Shown here: piece after piece, positions 23,701 through 34,400 of the stretch
Layout of the letters: each line of letters starts with the position of its first letter
Position numbering within the stretch: the stretch's first letter is position 1
Assembly: GCF_030463565.1 (NCBI RefSeq)
Contig: NC_134652.1
Coordinates: 16,531,397-16,595,396 of the forward strand
DNA length: 64,000 bases
Direction of reading: 5' to 3'
DNA from: Pelecanus crispus
Lineage: Eukaryota; Chordata; Aves; Pelecaniformes; Pelecanidae
Notes under the pieces: generated by a model
Seen by the model: the letters and a program-made list of their open reading frames with translations, nothing else
Database searches by the model: none
What the model was told of the DNA's origin: nothing
Made by a program: the position numbers and the translations under genes

Positions 23701-24969
23701 CTCCCAGCTCCAGCCATCACCTCCAGCGCTGTGGCTCAGAGCAGCTGCGAGCGCCAGGCACGTTTCTCCCTTCCAGCTGTCCCTCCCCGGCCATCGTGTC
23801 GCACAGCCCTTTTGCACCCGGGAAAAGCGCTGCCAGCCCCCTGGCTCTCAGGGGTCCACGGAGCGATGGGGTCCTCGCCCCAGTAGGCAGGAGGGGCAGG
23901 CTCAGGGGGAGGACGCTCCGACAGCCACCTTGGCTGCCCTCAGGCTGCCCTCCTGCAGCCCAGCCCCAGGCAGATGCCTGACCAGCTCGCCCTGCCCATG
24001 CCCCATGGCCTCATTACAAGCTGTGCCAGCACACGATGCCGTGTGACTGTACCCCGGTATCCGTGTGACACAAACGAGGCTACCGCATTGTTTGCCAGAC
24101 ACACATTTGCCTGCAAGTTGCTGGTGAGCAGGGGTTGAGCCCAGCAAAGGAGGAAGCACAAGTGCCGGCAGCCAGAGTGACAAACCCCTCCCCTAAGTGG
24201 GCACCACTTGCCCCCAGGGGCCATCGAGCAGCCGCAGGGTCCTGGCATTGCCCACGCCAACCTGCAGCCACTTCGGGGCAGAGCTGTGCCAGCGACACAT
24301 CCCCTCGGAGATTTGAAGGAGGGAGGGTGAGCGCTGGCAAGCAGGGTGGTGCGAGGGGGTGCCTGCAGCTCTGCCCTGTGGGACCTGGCACTGGGACAGG
24401 CTGCTCTTGGTGGCCCTGAGCCGGGTCCTGCCTAAGCACACCTTGTCACCTGCAAGCACAGACGGCTGCAAGCCAGGAAAGGACCCCGCAAACTCACAGG
24501 CAGCGCGGGATTTCCTCTGCACCTTTCATTGGGGCCTGGGATGACGATGCTCAAAGGGAGGATGGGGCAGGACTCTGCAAGGTGGCACCGCCACCAAAGC
24601 CTGTCCTAGTGCCCACCTGGGACTGCCCCACAGCTGTGCTGGGACACGGGCAGCACACAGCTGGAATCCTCAAGGACCCCACTCCATTCCCCCCTGCAGA
24701 CCCCTCCTAACCCAGTAGCCTCACATTTAAATGCTGGGTAGACAGTCACCAGAGCTTGAGGGCTCAGGCTCACCCAGGACCCCACAGCTCTGAGCAGCCC
24801 CCCCACCCCATCACCAGTTCCCCGCTGCCGTGCACCCACCTATGGGCAGGGCATTGGGCTGCACCAGCCGCAGGAAGCCGTGTACCATCGCTACCAGGCC
24901 CGGCGTGCTGCTCCCCGGTGCCTCGAGGCCGGGGCCGTACAGGGACTGCGAGATGTTCCCCAGCTCCAT
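14719..24969 (-). CDS. PROM3: Prominin family pentaspan glycoprotein, PROM3 type, 24 coding exons
   Basis: Coding exons (high to low): 24969-24840, 23606-23545, 23337-23132, 22689-22569, 22434-22371, 21985-21896, 21618-21428, 21359-21285, 20960-20897, 20618-20459, 20191-20039, 19547-19424, 19265-19174, 18948-18864, 18747-18604, 18356-18285, 18074-17985, 17853-17800, 17434-17354, 17036-16968, 16871-16782, 16523-16411, 15182-15165, 14770-14719. Phases agree at every junction and give 799 residues without a stop. Prominins are about 830-865 residues, sit in membrane protrusions and bind cholesterol. Segments: TM1 near 71-90 followed by a Cys-rich [14 protein letters not shown]2 near 118-136, large loop 1, TM3 near 390-416, TM4 near 440-466 ([10 protein letters not shown]), large loop 2 with N-glycosylation sites (LNIS, MNIT, LNAS), TM5 near 740-767 ([15 protein letters not shown]), then [11 protein letters not shown]. 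It shares features with both PROM1 ([13 protein letters not shown]) and PROM2 (NAFWF, WCTFFL, FMAGVG). The choice of PROM3 over PROM2 rests on gene neighbourhood. No signal peptide is visible before Met1. Confidence 0.85.
22566..22569 (-). other. Probable GC-type splice donor in the prominin gene
   Basis: The exon 22689-22569 ends AAG and the intron begins GCATGC on the minus strand. The next exon (22434-22371) has a good acceptor and needs phase 0, which this GC donor supplies. The only nearby in-phase GT is nine bases downstream (CTG|GTCCTC), a poor donor that would add three residues. Confidence 0.55.
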
Positions 24970-25244
24970 CACGGCGGCTCTGGCGGGTGCCTGGGCACAG
25001 AGAGAGGCTGTCGGTGTCGTTGGGGTGCAGGGCCACCCAGCCTGCCCTGCCTCTGGCCTCCGAGCAGGAAATGCAGGGAGAAAAAAATCAGGCACCTGCC
25101 AGCTCCTGCCCGGAAGGAAAGAGCTGGGGAGAGCACTGGGGAGGGATGGGGAGTCCCGGGAGCAGTAGGGTGGGGGGCCAGGCAGGAGATGCCCACGAGG
25201 GACCAAGAGGGCTGTTGGGGATGAAGCAGGGACAAAGCGCTTAC

Positions 25245-25323
25245 CCTGTCCTCTGGCACCTCCGCGCGCCCACGCCTGCCGCCGGGCCCAGCCGCACAGT
25301 GCCAGCGCTGGGGCTTTATGGTT
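25245..25323 (-). promoter_or_regulatory. Prominin gene probable 5' non-coding exon and TATA-like element
   Basis: A donor, GGACAGG|GTAAGC, ends a minus-strand exon at 25245, and the acceptor of the first coding exon is at 24991-24992. A TATA-like CATAAAG lies at 25320-25314, which would place the start site near 25290. No ATG occurs between that point and the donor. Translation is therefore assigned to the ATG at 24969 in the next exon. Another, more distant first exon is possible. Confidence 0.4.
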
Positions 25324-25329
25324 TGTTTA

Positions 25330-26310
25330 AGTTTCAGCTGCGATTACTGAAAAGCTGCTTGCCGGGGAAGGCAGCGATGCCGGGATCGCCCCACCCTGCC
25401 CCTGCTACCTCCTGGCACCCAGCCACCCCAGGGCTGCCTCTCCTTACCCGCCTCAGGGTCATCACCAACCCTCCCAACCCAGGCACAGGGGAGAAACCCC
25501 CCTCCCTGCCCTCCGCAGAGCCCCCGTGCCCTTTCTGCTGTCCTCCTGTCCCGGCCCGGGAGCTGGGTGACCCCGTGGGGATCCCGCCAGCAGCCATCCC
25601 GCCTGCCCCACCCCGGCACCAGCTGCATCCCTTCGGGATGGGCTGCACTGGGCCGGCCAGTTTCGGCACAAACCAGCTCTGGCCACAGACCCAGGTTTTG
25701 CATTTAAAACCCCTCCCCAAACGGGGCATTGCAGCAAACCCGGCATTTTCCCCACGCACCCCGACCCCCACCCCCCACCCCCAAAGCTGGGGGCAGCCTC
25801 AGGGGCCCCCACACGGGATTTTTCCTCCAAAGCTGGAGCTCTGCCAGCGCCTGCCCGGCTCCATCCCCGGCTCCGCGCCCGCCGAGGCGGCCCCCCACGC
25901 CGCGGGAGCCACGCGTGGTTCTACCCCCGCCACCGCCCCGTGGTCCTTAACCCCCGCCCCGCCGCCGGGGCTCCGGGAGCCGCAGCCGGGGGCAGGGTGG
26001 GGAGCCCGGGGGTCTCTCCCGGTTGTGCCGCGGACGCACCCGGTGGGCGCGGGGCGGCTGCCCCGGGGGTCGCGTCCCGGCGGGCGGCGGCGGCGGCGGC
26101 GGCGGGAGCTCCCCGGCACGGCCCGGGCCGGCCCCGCACCGAGACCGCGGCGCGGGCGGCCCCGGGAGGGGTGGGCAGGACCGGCCCGGGCCGCCCCTTC
26201 CGCCCCGGCCCCCCGGGGTCTGCCCGAGCCCAGCGGCCGCCCCGGCCCCCGCCCCTGCCGGGAGGGAGCCCCCGGCCCCCGCCCCGCTGCGCCTCGGCAC
26301 CCCGCCTCCG
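25330..26310. other. GC-rich upstream region of the prominin gene
   Basis: Upstream of the presumed prominin start the sequence becomes very GC- and CpG-rich, especially 25850-26310, with a short GGC run near 26085-26105. It may be an additional promoter for the prominin gene. Long open frames across it are due to base composition, and I recognise no coding exon. Confidence 0.4.
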
Positions 26311-26945
26311 CCCGGGGGGACGCCTGCCCCGTCCCACCCCAGCGCCCTGCGGCTGCCCCCGGGGGACCCCTGCTCCTGCCCCGTCCCACCCCAGCGCCCT
26401 GCATCTGCTCCCGGGGGACCCCTGCGCCTGCCCCGTCCCACCCCAGCGCCCTGCATCTGCCCCCGGGGGACCCCTGCGCCTGCCCCGTCCCACCCCAGCG
26501 CCCTGCATCTGCACCCGGGGGACCCCTGCTCCTGCCCCGTCCCACCCCAGCGCCCTGCATCTGCACCCGGGGGACCCCTGCGCCTGCCCCGTCCCACCCC
26601 AGCGCCCTGCGGCTGCCCCCGGGGGACCCCTGCTCCTGCCCCGTCCCACCCCAGCGCCCTGCATCTGCTCCCGGGGGACCCCTGCTCCTGCCCCGTCCCA
26701 CCCCAGCGCCCTGCATCTGCGCCCGGGGGACCCCTGCTCCTGCCCCGTCCCACCCCAGCGCCCTGCATCTGCGCCCGGGGGACCCCTGCTCCTGCCCCGT
26801 CCCACCCCAGCGCCCTGCATCTGCGCCCGGGGGACCCCTGCTCCTGCCCCGTCCCACCCCAGCGCCCTGCATCTGCCCCCGGGGGACCCCTGCGCCTGCC
26901 CCGTCCCACCCCAGCGCCCTGCATCTGCCCCCAGAGCCCCCGGCC
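26311..26945. repeat. 52-bp minisatellite, about 12 copies
   Basis: Units of 52 bp repeat from about 26311 to 26945. The start GCATCTGC recurs, for example, at 26401, 26453 and 26505. Each unit carries GGGGGACCCCTG, CCTGCCCCGTCCCACCCC and AGCGCCCTG. Copies differ mainly at two or three positions (CTC/CGC; ATCTG/GGCTG). Since 52 is not a multiple of three and the unit has no stop, every forward frame stays open with a 52-residue superperiod, which explains several very long but meaningless frames. It lies between the prominin promoter and the LDB1 3' end. Confidence 0.95.
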
Positions 26946-28945
26946 CCTGCCCCGTCTCACCCGGGATAGCCCCATGCCCGCGGTGCCCAGCCTGTGCCCA
27001 GGTGATGCCCCCCGCTCTGCCCCACAGAGACCCAGCTCTGTCCCCACACTGCCAGGCCCAGTGCTGGCCCCTCCAGCAGCCCACCCTGACACAGCCCCCA
27101 TGCCCAGAGCCCCCCATGCTGCCCACCTTGCCCCCCCGTGCCAGCCCTCAGCCCTGCCCTGCGCCTCCCCGCCTCCCTCCCCGGTGCAGCCTGTGCCCCC
27201 CAGCACGGTTCTTGGCCACTGCCCCTGCCCCGTGTTCCCATATGGGGCACCACGTGCTTTCGGATGGGCACCAGCAGAGAGGCCAGGTGAGCTGTACCTG
27301 TATGTCCTTTGCATGGGGCGCCCGGGCCCCCAGCACCAATGGCTTCCTGGCTGCCACCTCCCCAAGTTACTGCTTAACTTTCCCCGGCACAAGCAGGCAT
27401 CGCTGTTCTCCATGACCTTGGGCAAAGGTGGCAGCTCTGCCTTGGGGTTTCCTCCTGGCCTCGCCCATGCTGGGTGCTGGGGTGCTGTGTGGGACACTCT
27501 GGCTTGGCACTGGCACTGGGGCAGGGCAGCAGAGGAGACAGATGCCCCCTCCTCAAAAAGGGAAAAAAAATAAAAAGCAGAAACCGCATCAAATTTCTCA
27601 CAGTGCTGGGACTGATGTGGGGAGGAAGTTTTGGGGGTTTTGCGGGCATCCTTGAGCTTTCCAGCTCAGACCATCATCAAAGTGTTGCATCAGGGCCCTC
27701 CGCCAGCTCCCAGGGGAAGCTGGGCACCCACGTGGGATGGGGCCAGCTGCCCTCGGTGCTGCGCTCCCCCGAATCGGGGTGTGCCCAGCTCCCACAGCCA
27801 CACGTGGGCAGGATGCAGCCGGGCATCCCTGGGATGCTTCACAGAGTGGTGATTTCACCAGGAGCATCGATGGCTGGTTGCTGCTGGCCCTGCCTCTTCT
27901 GTGCCGTGGCATGGCCCCCGCCTCCCTGCCTGCCTCCCAGGGCATCGCTCCCTTCACCCCAGGGCATCCTGCTGGGGCAGCTGGGGCTCGGTGCATGTGA
28001 GGAGCGAGGGGGTTGATCCCCAGGCCCGGGGTGCTGCTGTGCCACGGGCTCAGCACGCCATGAGCTGGACGGCAAGGGGACATCCCTCGGTGCGGGCGTC
28101 AACACAAGCCCTGTCCCTGTCCCCCTGCTCCGAAGACATGGGCCCATCCTGCCCCCACCCTCCGCTGCATCAGCCTTATTTTAAGAACCTGGTTTCCCCC
28201 AGATCCCTTTTTCCTCCCCCATTACTACCAGATCTGCCCTCGCCCCAGCCTTACCCACGGCCACAGGCTCCTTGCCCTGCACATTTGGCTGGGGCGGGGT
28301 TGCATTGGATGAGGCACCCGCAGTTTAACCCAGTGTCCCCATGGCTGGGGGCTGAGCCCAGCTGCCCCAGACCACCCACCCAGTGGAGACAACAAAATGC
28401 CATCTCTGGTGCCAGCTGGTCGGAGGAACCGGGGACCAGCATCTTGCCCCCAGCGCTGCCATGGGGACCCCCAGCTCCTGGAAGATCAGGGCAGCCCCCG
28501 CGGAGGCTGGTGCTGTGCCTCCTCCTTGGGGGGAGGGGGTCTCTGCCCCTCCTTTGCCCCCCCAGGACCCCTGCGTGCCACTTGGCTGCTGCTGCCCTGT
28601 TCCCACAGTGGGACCACGCCACCCCCGCTGCTCCCCAGGGGACATGCCCATCACTTTGGTGTCAGGGCAGGCCCTGAGCCGCTTGTTTGCTCTGGCTCAG
28701 GGACAAGGCTGTTTCCCAGCAGCCCTGTGCCCCGTCCTTGCAGCGATTTCTGCTTTCCACGGCACAGCAGGGAGCCGGCCGGGGCCTGGCTGGGAACCAG
28801 CAGCCAGAGGCAAGCCAGCATCGTCCCGGGAGCACAGCGAGCCCTGCGCCCGCTCCCCCCACCCAGGGCACCAGGGGCACGAGGGGACCGCCCTCTGCCT
28901 CACCCGCATCGGCCAGGTCCCATGCTCAGAAATAAGTGCTCAGGA
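26946..28945. other. Intergenic spacer downstream of LDB1, no gene seen
   Basis: About 2 kb of GC-rich sequence lies between the minisatellite and the LDB1 poly(A) site. I see no splice-bounded frame, RNA gene or repeat family. One good minus-strand donor context (CCCGG|GTGAGAC near 26960) exists, but the matching upstream sequence has no hydrophobic or conserved coding content. Confidence 0.5.
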
Positions 28946-28949
28946 CAGC

Positions 28950-31415
28950 CTCAAACCGAAAAGTCATTTTATTGGTACCATACATGACTCATAAATGGCA
29001 CAAACTATGGAGGGGAGGAAGAAAAAAAAAAAAAAAAAAAAAAAGAAACAAAAAGGCATTACAGTGTGCCCGGGGGGGGGCAGGCAGCGAGGGGCTCCAC
29101 ACCCTCCATGGGAGCCCAGCAGCGCGGCGGTGAGAATCGTACCTTAATTGCAAAGCAGAGCCCCCCCTCCCCGCCACGCTGGGCTCCCACCCTGGGAGCC
29201 TCCCCCCGCCTGCAAAGGGGCCGTGGGGACCCCCCGTGCCTGTGGCTGGGGGTCCGCAGAGCTGAGCCCTCCGCCTCCAGGCTGCCCGTGGAGGGGCCCA
29301 GGAGCCGACGCAGGCGCCTCTCTGGAGATTTTGGGCTTGAGATCAGGCCAGGGCTGAGCCAAGGGGCTCCTGTCTCCCAGCCTGACCCCAGGGACAGCAG
29401 AAAGAGGAGGGACACAGGGTGTGTTGCCCCCCAACTCGGCCACCCCCCTGCAGTCTCAGCCATGGGTGGGCGAGACGCAGGGTGCAGGCAACACCCCTGC
29501 CGCAGCCAGAGCCCCCCGCGCGGGGGGCAGCCCCCCAGCGATACCTGCCAGCCCCCAGCCCCACGGGGCAGCGGGACGCGTGCTGCAGGATCCCCGGCGG
29601 GGAGCTGGGGGGGCCGGTGGAGAGTGGGGTGCACCCCGCCTCCCCCAAACCGCAGGGCTGCTCCGCCTGCCCCGGGCTGCCTTATACACGCACAGACAGA
29701 CACACAAACCTCTCGCACACGCGCTCTTGCACACACACGCGCACACCCCTCCCCCCAGGGCAGCCCCCCCACCCCGACCACCCCTGGGGCAGCGCTCGCT
29801 GCAACCCCACCTCAGGGCTGCACGGGGGGGTGCCCACAGGCAACCCTGACCCCCGGCTCCCCCCAAAGCCCCCCTCCGAGGCTGCTGGGGTGAGCTGGTG
29901 AGCACAAACGCCCTCCCCCGGCACCTCCCATCTTCTCCTTGGAAGAAGCCTTGGAAGGGATTATTATTTTTTTTTTCTTTTTTTTTTTTTTTAAACCAAA
30001 AAAACCCCAAAAATTATTATTTTTCTCATCGTTTCCCCTAACATCAATGGAGGCACCTGCTCTAGTGATAACACATTGAAAGAACAGTATCGTACACACT
30101 GTCTACAGCGCGGAAATGTACAAGCACGAGGTACACGAACCCGAGGGGGGGGAGCGGGGACAACAGCACACAAGATTTACATTGAGGAGGGAGGCGGGGG
30201 GCTGCCCCCCCCGGCCCCTGGAGGGATTAGAAAGGAAGTCTGCAAAGTCTCTCCTTGGTTTGAAGCTCTCCGAACTGGATATAAAACGAGACTCCCAAGA
30301 GAAGAAGCCTGTACAAAAGTCAGGACAGGGTGAGAGGGCTCAGGGCGGGGAGGGGGGAACCGGCGAGGAGACTGGGGCGGGGCTTTTCCCATTTTTTTTT
30401 TTTTCTTTCTTTTTTTTAAACTTACAATTTTAATAATATTATTTTTTTTTCTTAAAAAAAGACAAAAGTAGGAGGTACCAGGAGCCAGGGGTTGCAAAGG
30501 GGCCCCAGGCAAACTCACGCGGGGCGGGGGGAAACGCAGGGGCTGCGGGCAGGGAGCGAGGGCACCGGCTGCTCCGGCAGAGCTGCGGGTCCCCCGTCCC
30601 CCCCCCAGCTCCCCCAAGCCCCCCACCACACGCTTCCTATATACAGAGTCCCCCCATGGCCCCGCTGCGCTCTCGCCCCTGGGGAGCCAGGGGACGGGGA
30701 GGGTGCGGGAGCGCAGGGAAATGCAACGGGGCCCTATCCTCAACACCACCCCAGCGCAGCAGGATCCGACCCTGGCTGGAGGAGGCTCCGTGGCAGAGCT
30801 GGCGGCACGGGGAAGGCTTTCCACCACCGCCCCCCCCCGACCCAGCCCCAGCTTGGGCTGGGGATGCAACCCCGCTGCAGGTGGCCGCCCAGCAAACCCT
30901 GGCCGTAGGACCCGGGGAGGAGGAGGAGGAGGAGGAGGAGGAGGAGGAGGAGGAGGAGGAGGAGGAGGAGGAGGAGGAGGGTCTCTGGGCTGTGCCGGGC
31001 CCCAACACACAGCACCTGCACGCCGCCAGCTTCCCGGTCGCGCTGGCCACCGCCGACACCTCCCTCCTAACTCCCCTCGCCCAGCAGGCAGGGGCTGAGC
31101 ATATCGGGGCAGGGGCGAGAAGCTCTCCGGGGAAGAAGCAGGGAGGAAGAGGGAGGAGGAGGAATAACGAAGCTACGGCCCCGGAAACCCACCCCTGCCC
31201 TGGGGTCCGGCGGGGAGGCAGGCGTGGGGGGAGCGGGGAGGCGGCGGGGGGAGAGGGCTGGGGGCTGCCCGCCTGGCGCGCGCCCGGGGCCCTGCGCCCC
31301 GCCGGCCGCGCGGCGCCGATCCGCCCCCGGTACCTCGCCGCTCCCCAGTCGCTCTCCGTTTCAAATGTACAGGTAGATCGGTTGGGACTGAGTCCACGGG
31401 GCGGCGGGGGGGCCG
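28950..31415 (-). other. LDB1: LDB1 3' untranslated region and poly(A) signal
   Basis: The untranslated region of about 2.5 kb runs from the stop codon at 31416-31418 to a minus-strand AATAAA at 28973-28968. It is rich in simple sequence: an A run at 29022-29044 (T on the mRNA strand), T-rich runs near 29967-29992, 30392-30417 and 30442-30450 (A on the mRNA strand), and a GGA/TCC triplet array. The long frames across it are composition artefacts. Confidence 0.7.
30914..30979. repeat. GGA/TCC trinucleotide microsatellite
   Basis: About twenty uninterrupted GGA triplets on the plus strand (TCC on the LDB1 mRNA strand) lie within the LDB1 3' untranslated region. The array is polypurine/polypyrimidine and likely length-polymorphic. 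Confidence 0.95.
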
Positions 31416-34400
31416 TTACTGCGACGCCTGCGACGTGGGGTTCTCTGACTTGCTCTCCTGGCTGGAGGGCGGTTTGCTGTTCCAGGGGCTGTTGGCCCCC
31501 AGCGCCGGCGAGTTGTTGAAGCTGTCCTCGTCGTCGATGCCGTTGGCGGCGTCAAACTGCGTGTTCTCCAGCCGGGTGATGAGCCGCTCGTCCTCGTCCC
31601 CAAACTCCCCCCCCATCAGCGTGGGCTCGCCTACCACCATCACATCCTGAAAGGGGAGACGGTCCCGAAACATAATCGAGGTGGGGGGAGCCCGGGCCGC
31701 CAGACCCCCCCACACACACACTGGGGCTGTGGCCCCTTTCTCAAGCCACAGGGCCACCTCCTCATCTCCATCGCAGGGCCCGAGGCTCGGGCGCCGCGTG
31801 GGGCAGACATGAGCTCACCCCCTTGCAGGGGAGCAAAGCAGCCCAGGGAAGGCAGCTGGAACACCCCCTCCTTCTCCCCGTCACCCAGAGAGAGCCAGGA
31901 GGGCTTGGACAGGCAGTCCCTGGGGGTCCCCCCTTAGCCACTCCCGGGGGCCGGGGCAGGGAGCCCTCCCCTCCACCCCGGGGGAGGAAGAGAGAATGGA
32001 AACGGGATGCTTACAGGTACCTGACTGGACAGGGCAAAGGTGCTGGCCGGGCTCTTCTTCTTGCTGTTGCTGTTGTTGGTGTTTCCCCCGCCGGAGCTCA
32101 TGGTGCTGCCCCCCGACATCTTCCTTTTCCGGCGCTTGCTAGGCTGCTGCCGCGCTGGCTCCGCTGGTGGAGGAAGGAGACGTGGTTGGTCCCGAGGAGA
32201 AGGAGACGGTGCCCCCCAGCCCCTTCTCTGCAAGGACCACATCCCCCCTGGGGCCGCATCGCCACCCTCCTCCCCTCTGCAGCTTCACTGTCCCCCCAGC
32301 ACAGGGGACAGGAGAGGGTGCAGGGAAGATTCCCGTCCCTGCTTTGCTTTCCACCAGCAGCCGGCAGCCCCTGGGCAGGGAGCACTGGCTGCCTGCAGCC
32401 TGCTCTGCCCCAGCGGAAGGCAGGCCAGCAGAGAAGGAAGCCGGCTGCCTGACGCGCTGTCCCCAGCCTCACAAGATGAGGCCAGAGATGGGCTCTGGGG
32501 CTGGAGAAGCCTGCACCGAGGGCAGGGCCCGAGCAGGCAGCCCCAGAGACCCGCGGGCAGCGCAGCAGGCAGCATGAGACTCACCAGGGGGAGCGACCAT
32601 CCGCTGCCACTTCTGGAAGAGGCAAGTCTTGAGGCAGTCCCGGGGACTGAGGCTGTAGGTCTTGTGCCGTGACATGAGCTCCTGCATTGGTTCTAGGATT
32701 ACACAGAGCTGCAGGGAGCAGACACGGGGTTAGATCACAATGCTCCAGGCCCCAGCAAAAGCCCCTCTGTCAGGCAGCCGGCTGTGCTGCACTGACCCAC
32801 GCCACACCGGGAGCCTGTGGGCTCCGGCAGACCCGCTGCCCCACGGCTCTCTGCAGCCTGTCTGCAAGATCACTCTTGCAGAGCCTGCCCCGCTGCCTCC
32901 CTGCACCCCAGGGCAGCCAGGCGTCGGGCAGCTGAGAGCACAAAATGTGGCCACCCTAGGCCCTCCCCGAAAGCAGAGCTGCATCCCCCCCTCTTCCCAC
33001 ATGCTTACTCGGAGGTAGTTGAGTGTGGAGTTTGAGAGCCCACAGCGGGTGATGTTCTTGGATAACTGGTCCAGCATCTGGGGGTCCTGTGCCTAGGAGC
33101 AAGAGGGACAGATGGCTCAGCTGCATCCGGGCTGGGGATGGCCCCCCCGTGCCCCAGCCTGCGATGGGGGGTCAGGGTTGAGGTCCCCCCAGCCTGCGCA
33201 GCAGGGAGAGGAGCTCAGCAGCCCTGTGCCACTCGTGCCCCGGGGGAGCTCCCGGAGCAGTACTCACATGCATGGCAAGGATGCTGCGGGGGATCAGCTC
33301 TCGATGCTGGCGGATGCTGAAATGCCATGTCTTTATCCTCATCATGTCGTCGAACATGAACTCCAGGTAGAGCCGCCCCTCCACACACACCTGGGCAGGG
33401 CGCAGAGTCAGGCACAGGCTGCCCCCACTTCCCCCAGCCCAGATCCCCTGGGAACCCACTGCTGCACGCTGGGACACCCTCCCGGTGGCTCGCCCTGCCT
33501 GCCGTGGGACTCGGCACAAGCCAAACCCGTGAGCCCATGATGGCCCCGTGGGACCGCAGCCACCGCGCGTTGGATCAAGGCACGAGGGGCAGGAGAAGCC
33601 GCGGGCGCAGCCAGTACCTGGGTGAACATGGGCTTGCCGTGCTGGGTGACCATGGTGCACTGGTCACAGTCCAGCGAGACGAAGTTGTTGTGGAAGGACT
33701 CCTTGGGGTGCTTGAGCACGTAGTAGAGCTCTGTGGCCCCCCCTTCAAAGATGCTGCGGAAGTAACGGGGAATCAAGGTCCGTCCGATCGCTGGAGCGGG
33801 AGAAGGAGGAAGATAATGTCAGTAAACCTGGCTCACCCAGACAGGCCTTGGGGCTGCACGGGGAGAGGGTTCCCCAGTTCCAGCTGGCTGGAGGCAGCTG
33901 AACTGCGACGCCCTCCCCGCACGGCACAACCGCTGCACCTCCTGCCAGAGAAGCAATGCCCTGGGGAAGGAGGGCTCAAGCTGCTACTCACTGTATCTCT
34001 TTGGTCCATCCTCCAAGCAGAAAGTGATTGTTAACATGGCATCGTCCTCAAAGAACTCCGTGGTGAAGGCATCCCACCACAGATTGTCACATTCCTGGGG
34101 ATGGCAGAGAGATGCCAGGTTATGGGGAGGGGAGACATACAGACAGACAGCCGCTGGCTGCCAGGCACAGCAGCCACGTGCTCAGCCTGCGGAGGGCTGT
34201 GCTCCTGGCTGTGCACTCGGAGACGGGGATGATGAACCCTGTCCCACTGCCGAGCGAGGGACAAGGCGCTCGGGGACCTGCACAGCAGGACAGGACCCTG
34301 CTGCCAAGGGGATCCTCCCAGAGCCAAGGCAGCTCATGAGGGCAGGCATCGCAGAAGACCCCACCCCCAAAACACACACCTGGGAGCATCTCCCCATCCC

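Noticed and set aside
26957-26990. Possible alternative prominin first exon encoding MGLSR before a GTGAG donor
   Set aside because: The donor is good but the peptide is not a signal sequence, and the region borders the minisatellite; too weak to list as an exon.
24756-27573. Very long open frames (up to about 740 codons) on both strands around the 52-bp array
   Set aside because: They follow the repeat unit in every forward frame, have no splice support or family motif, and overlap real prominin exons on the other strand.
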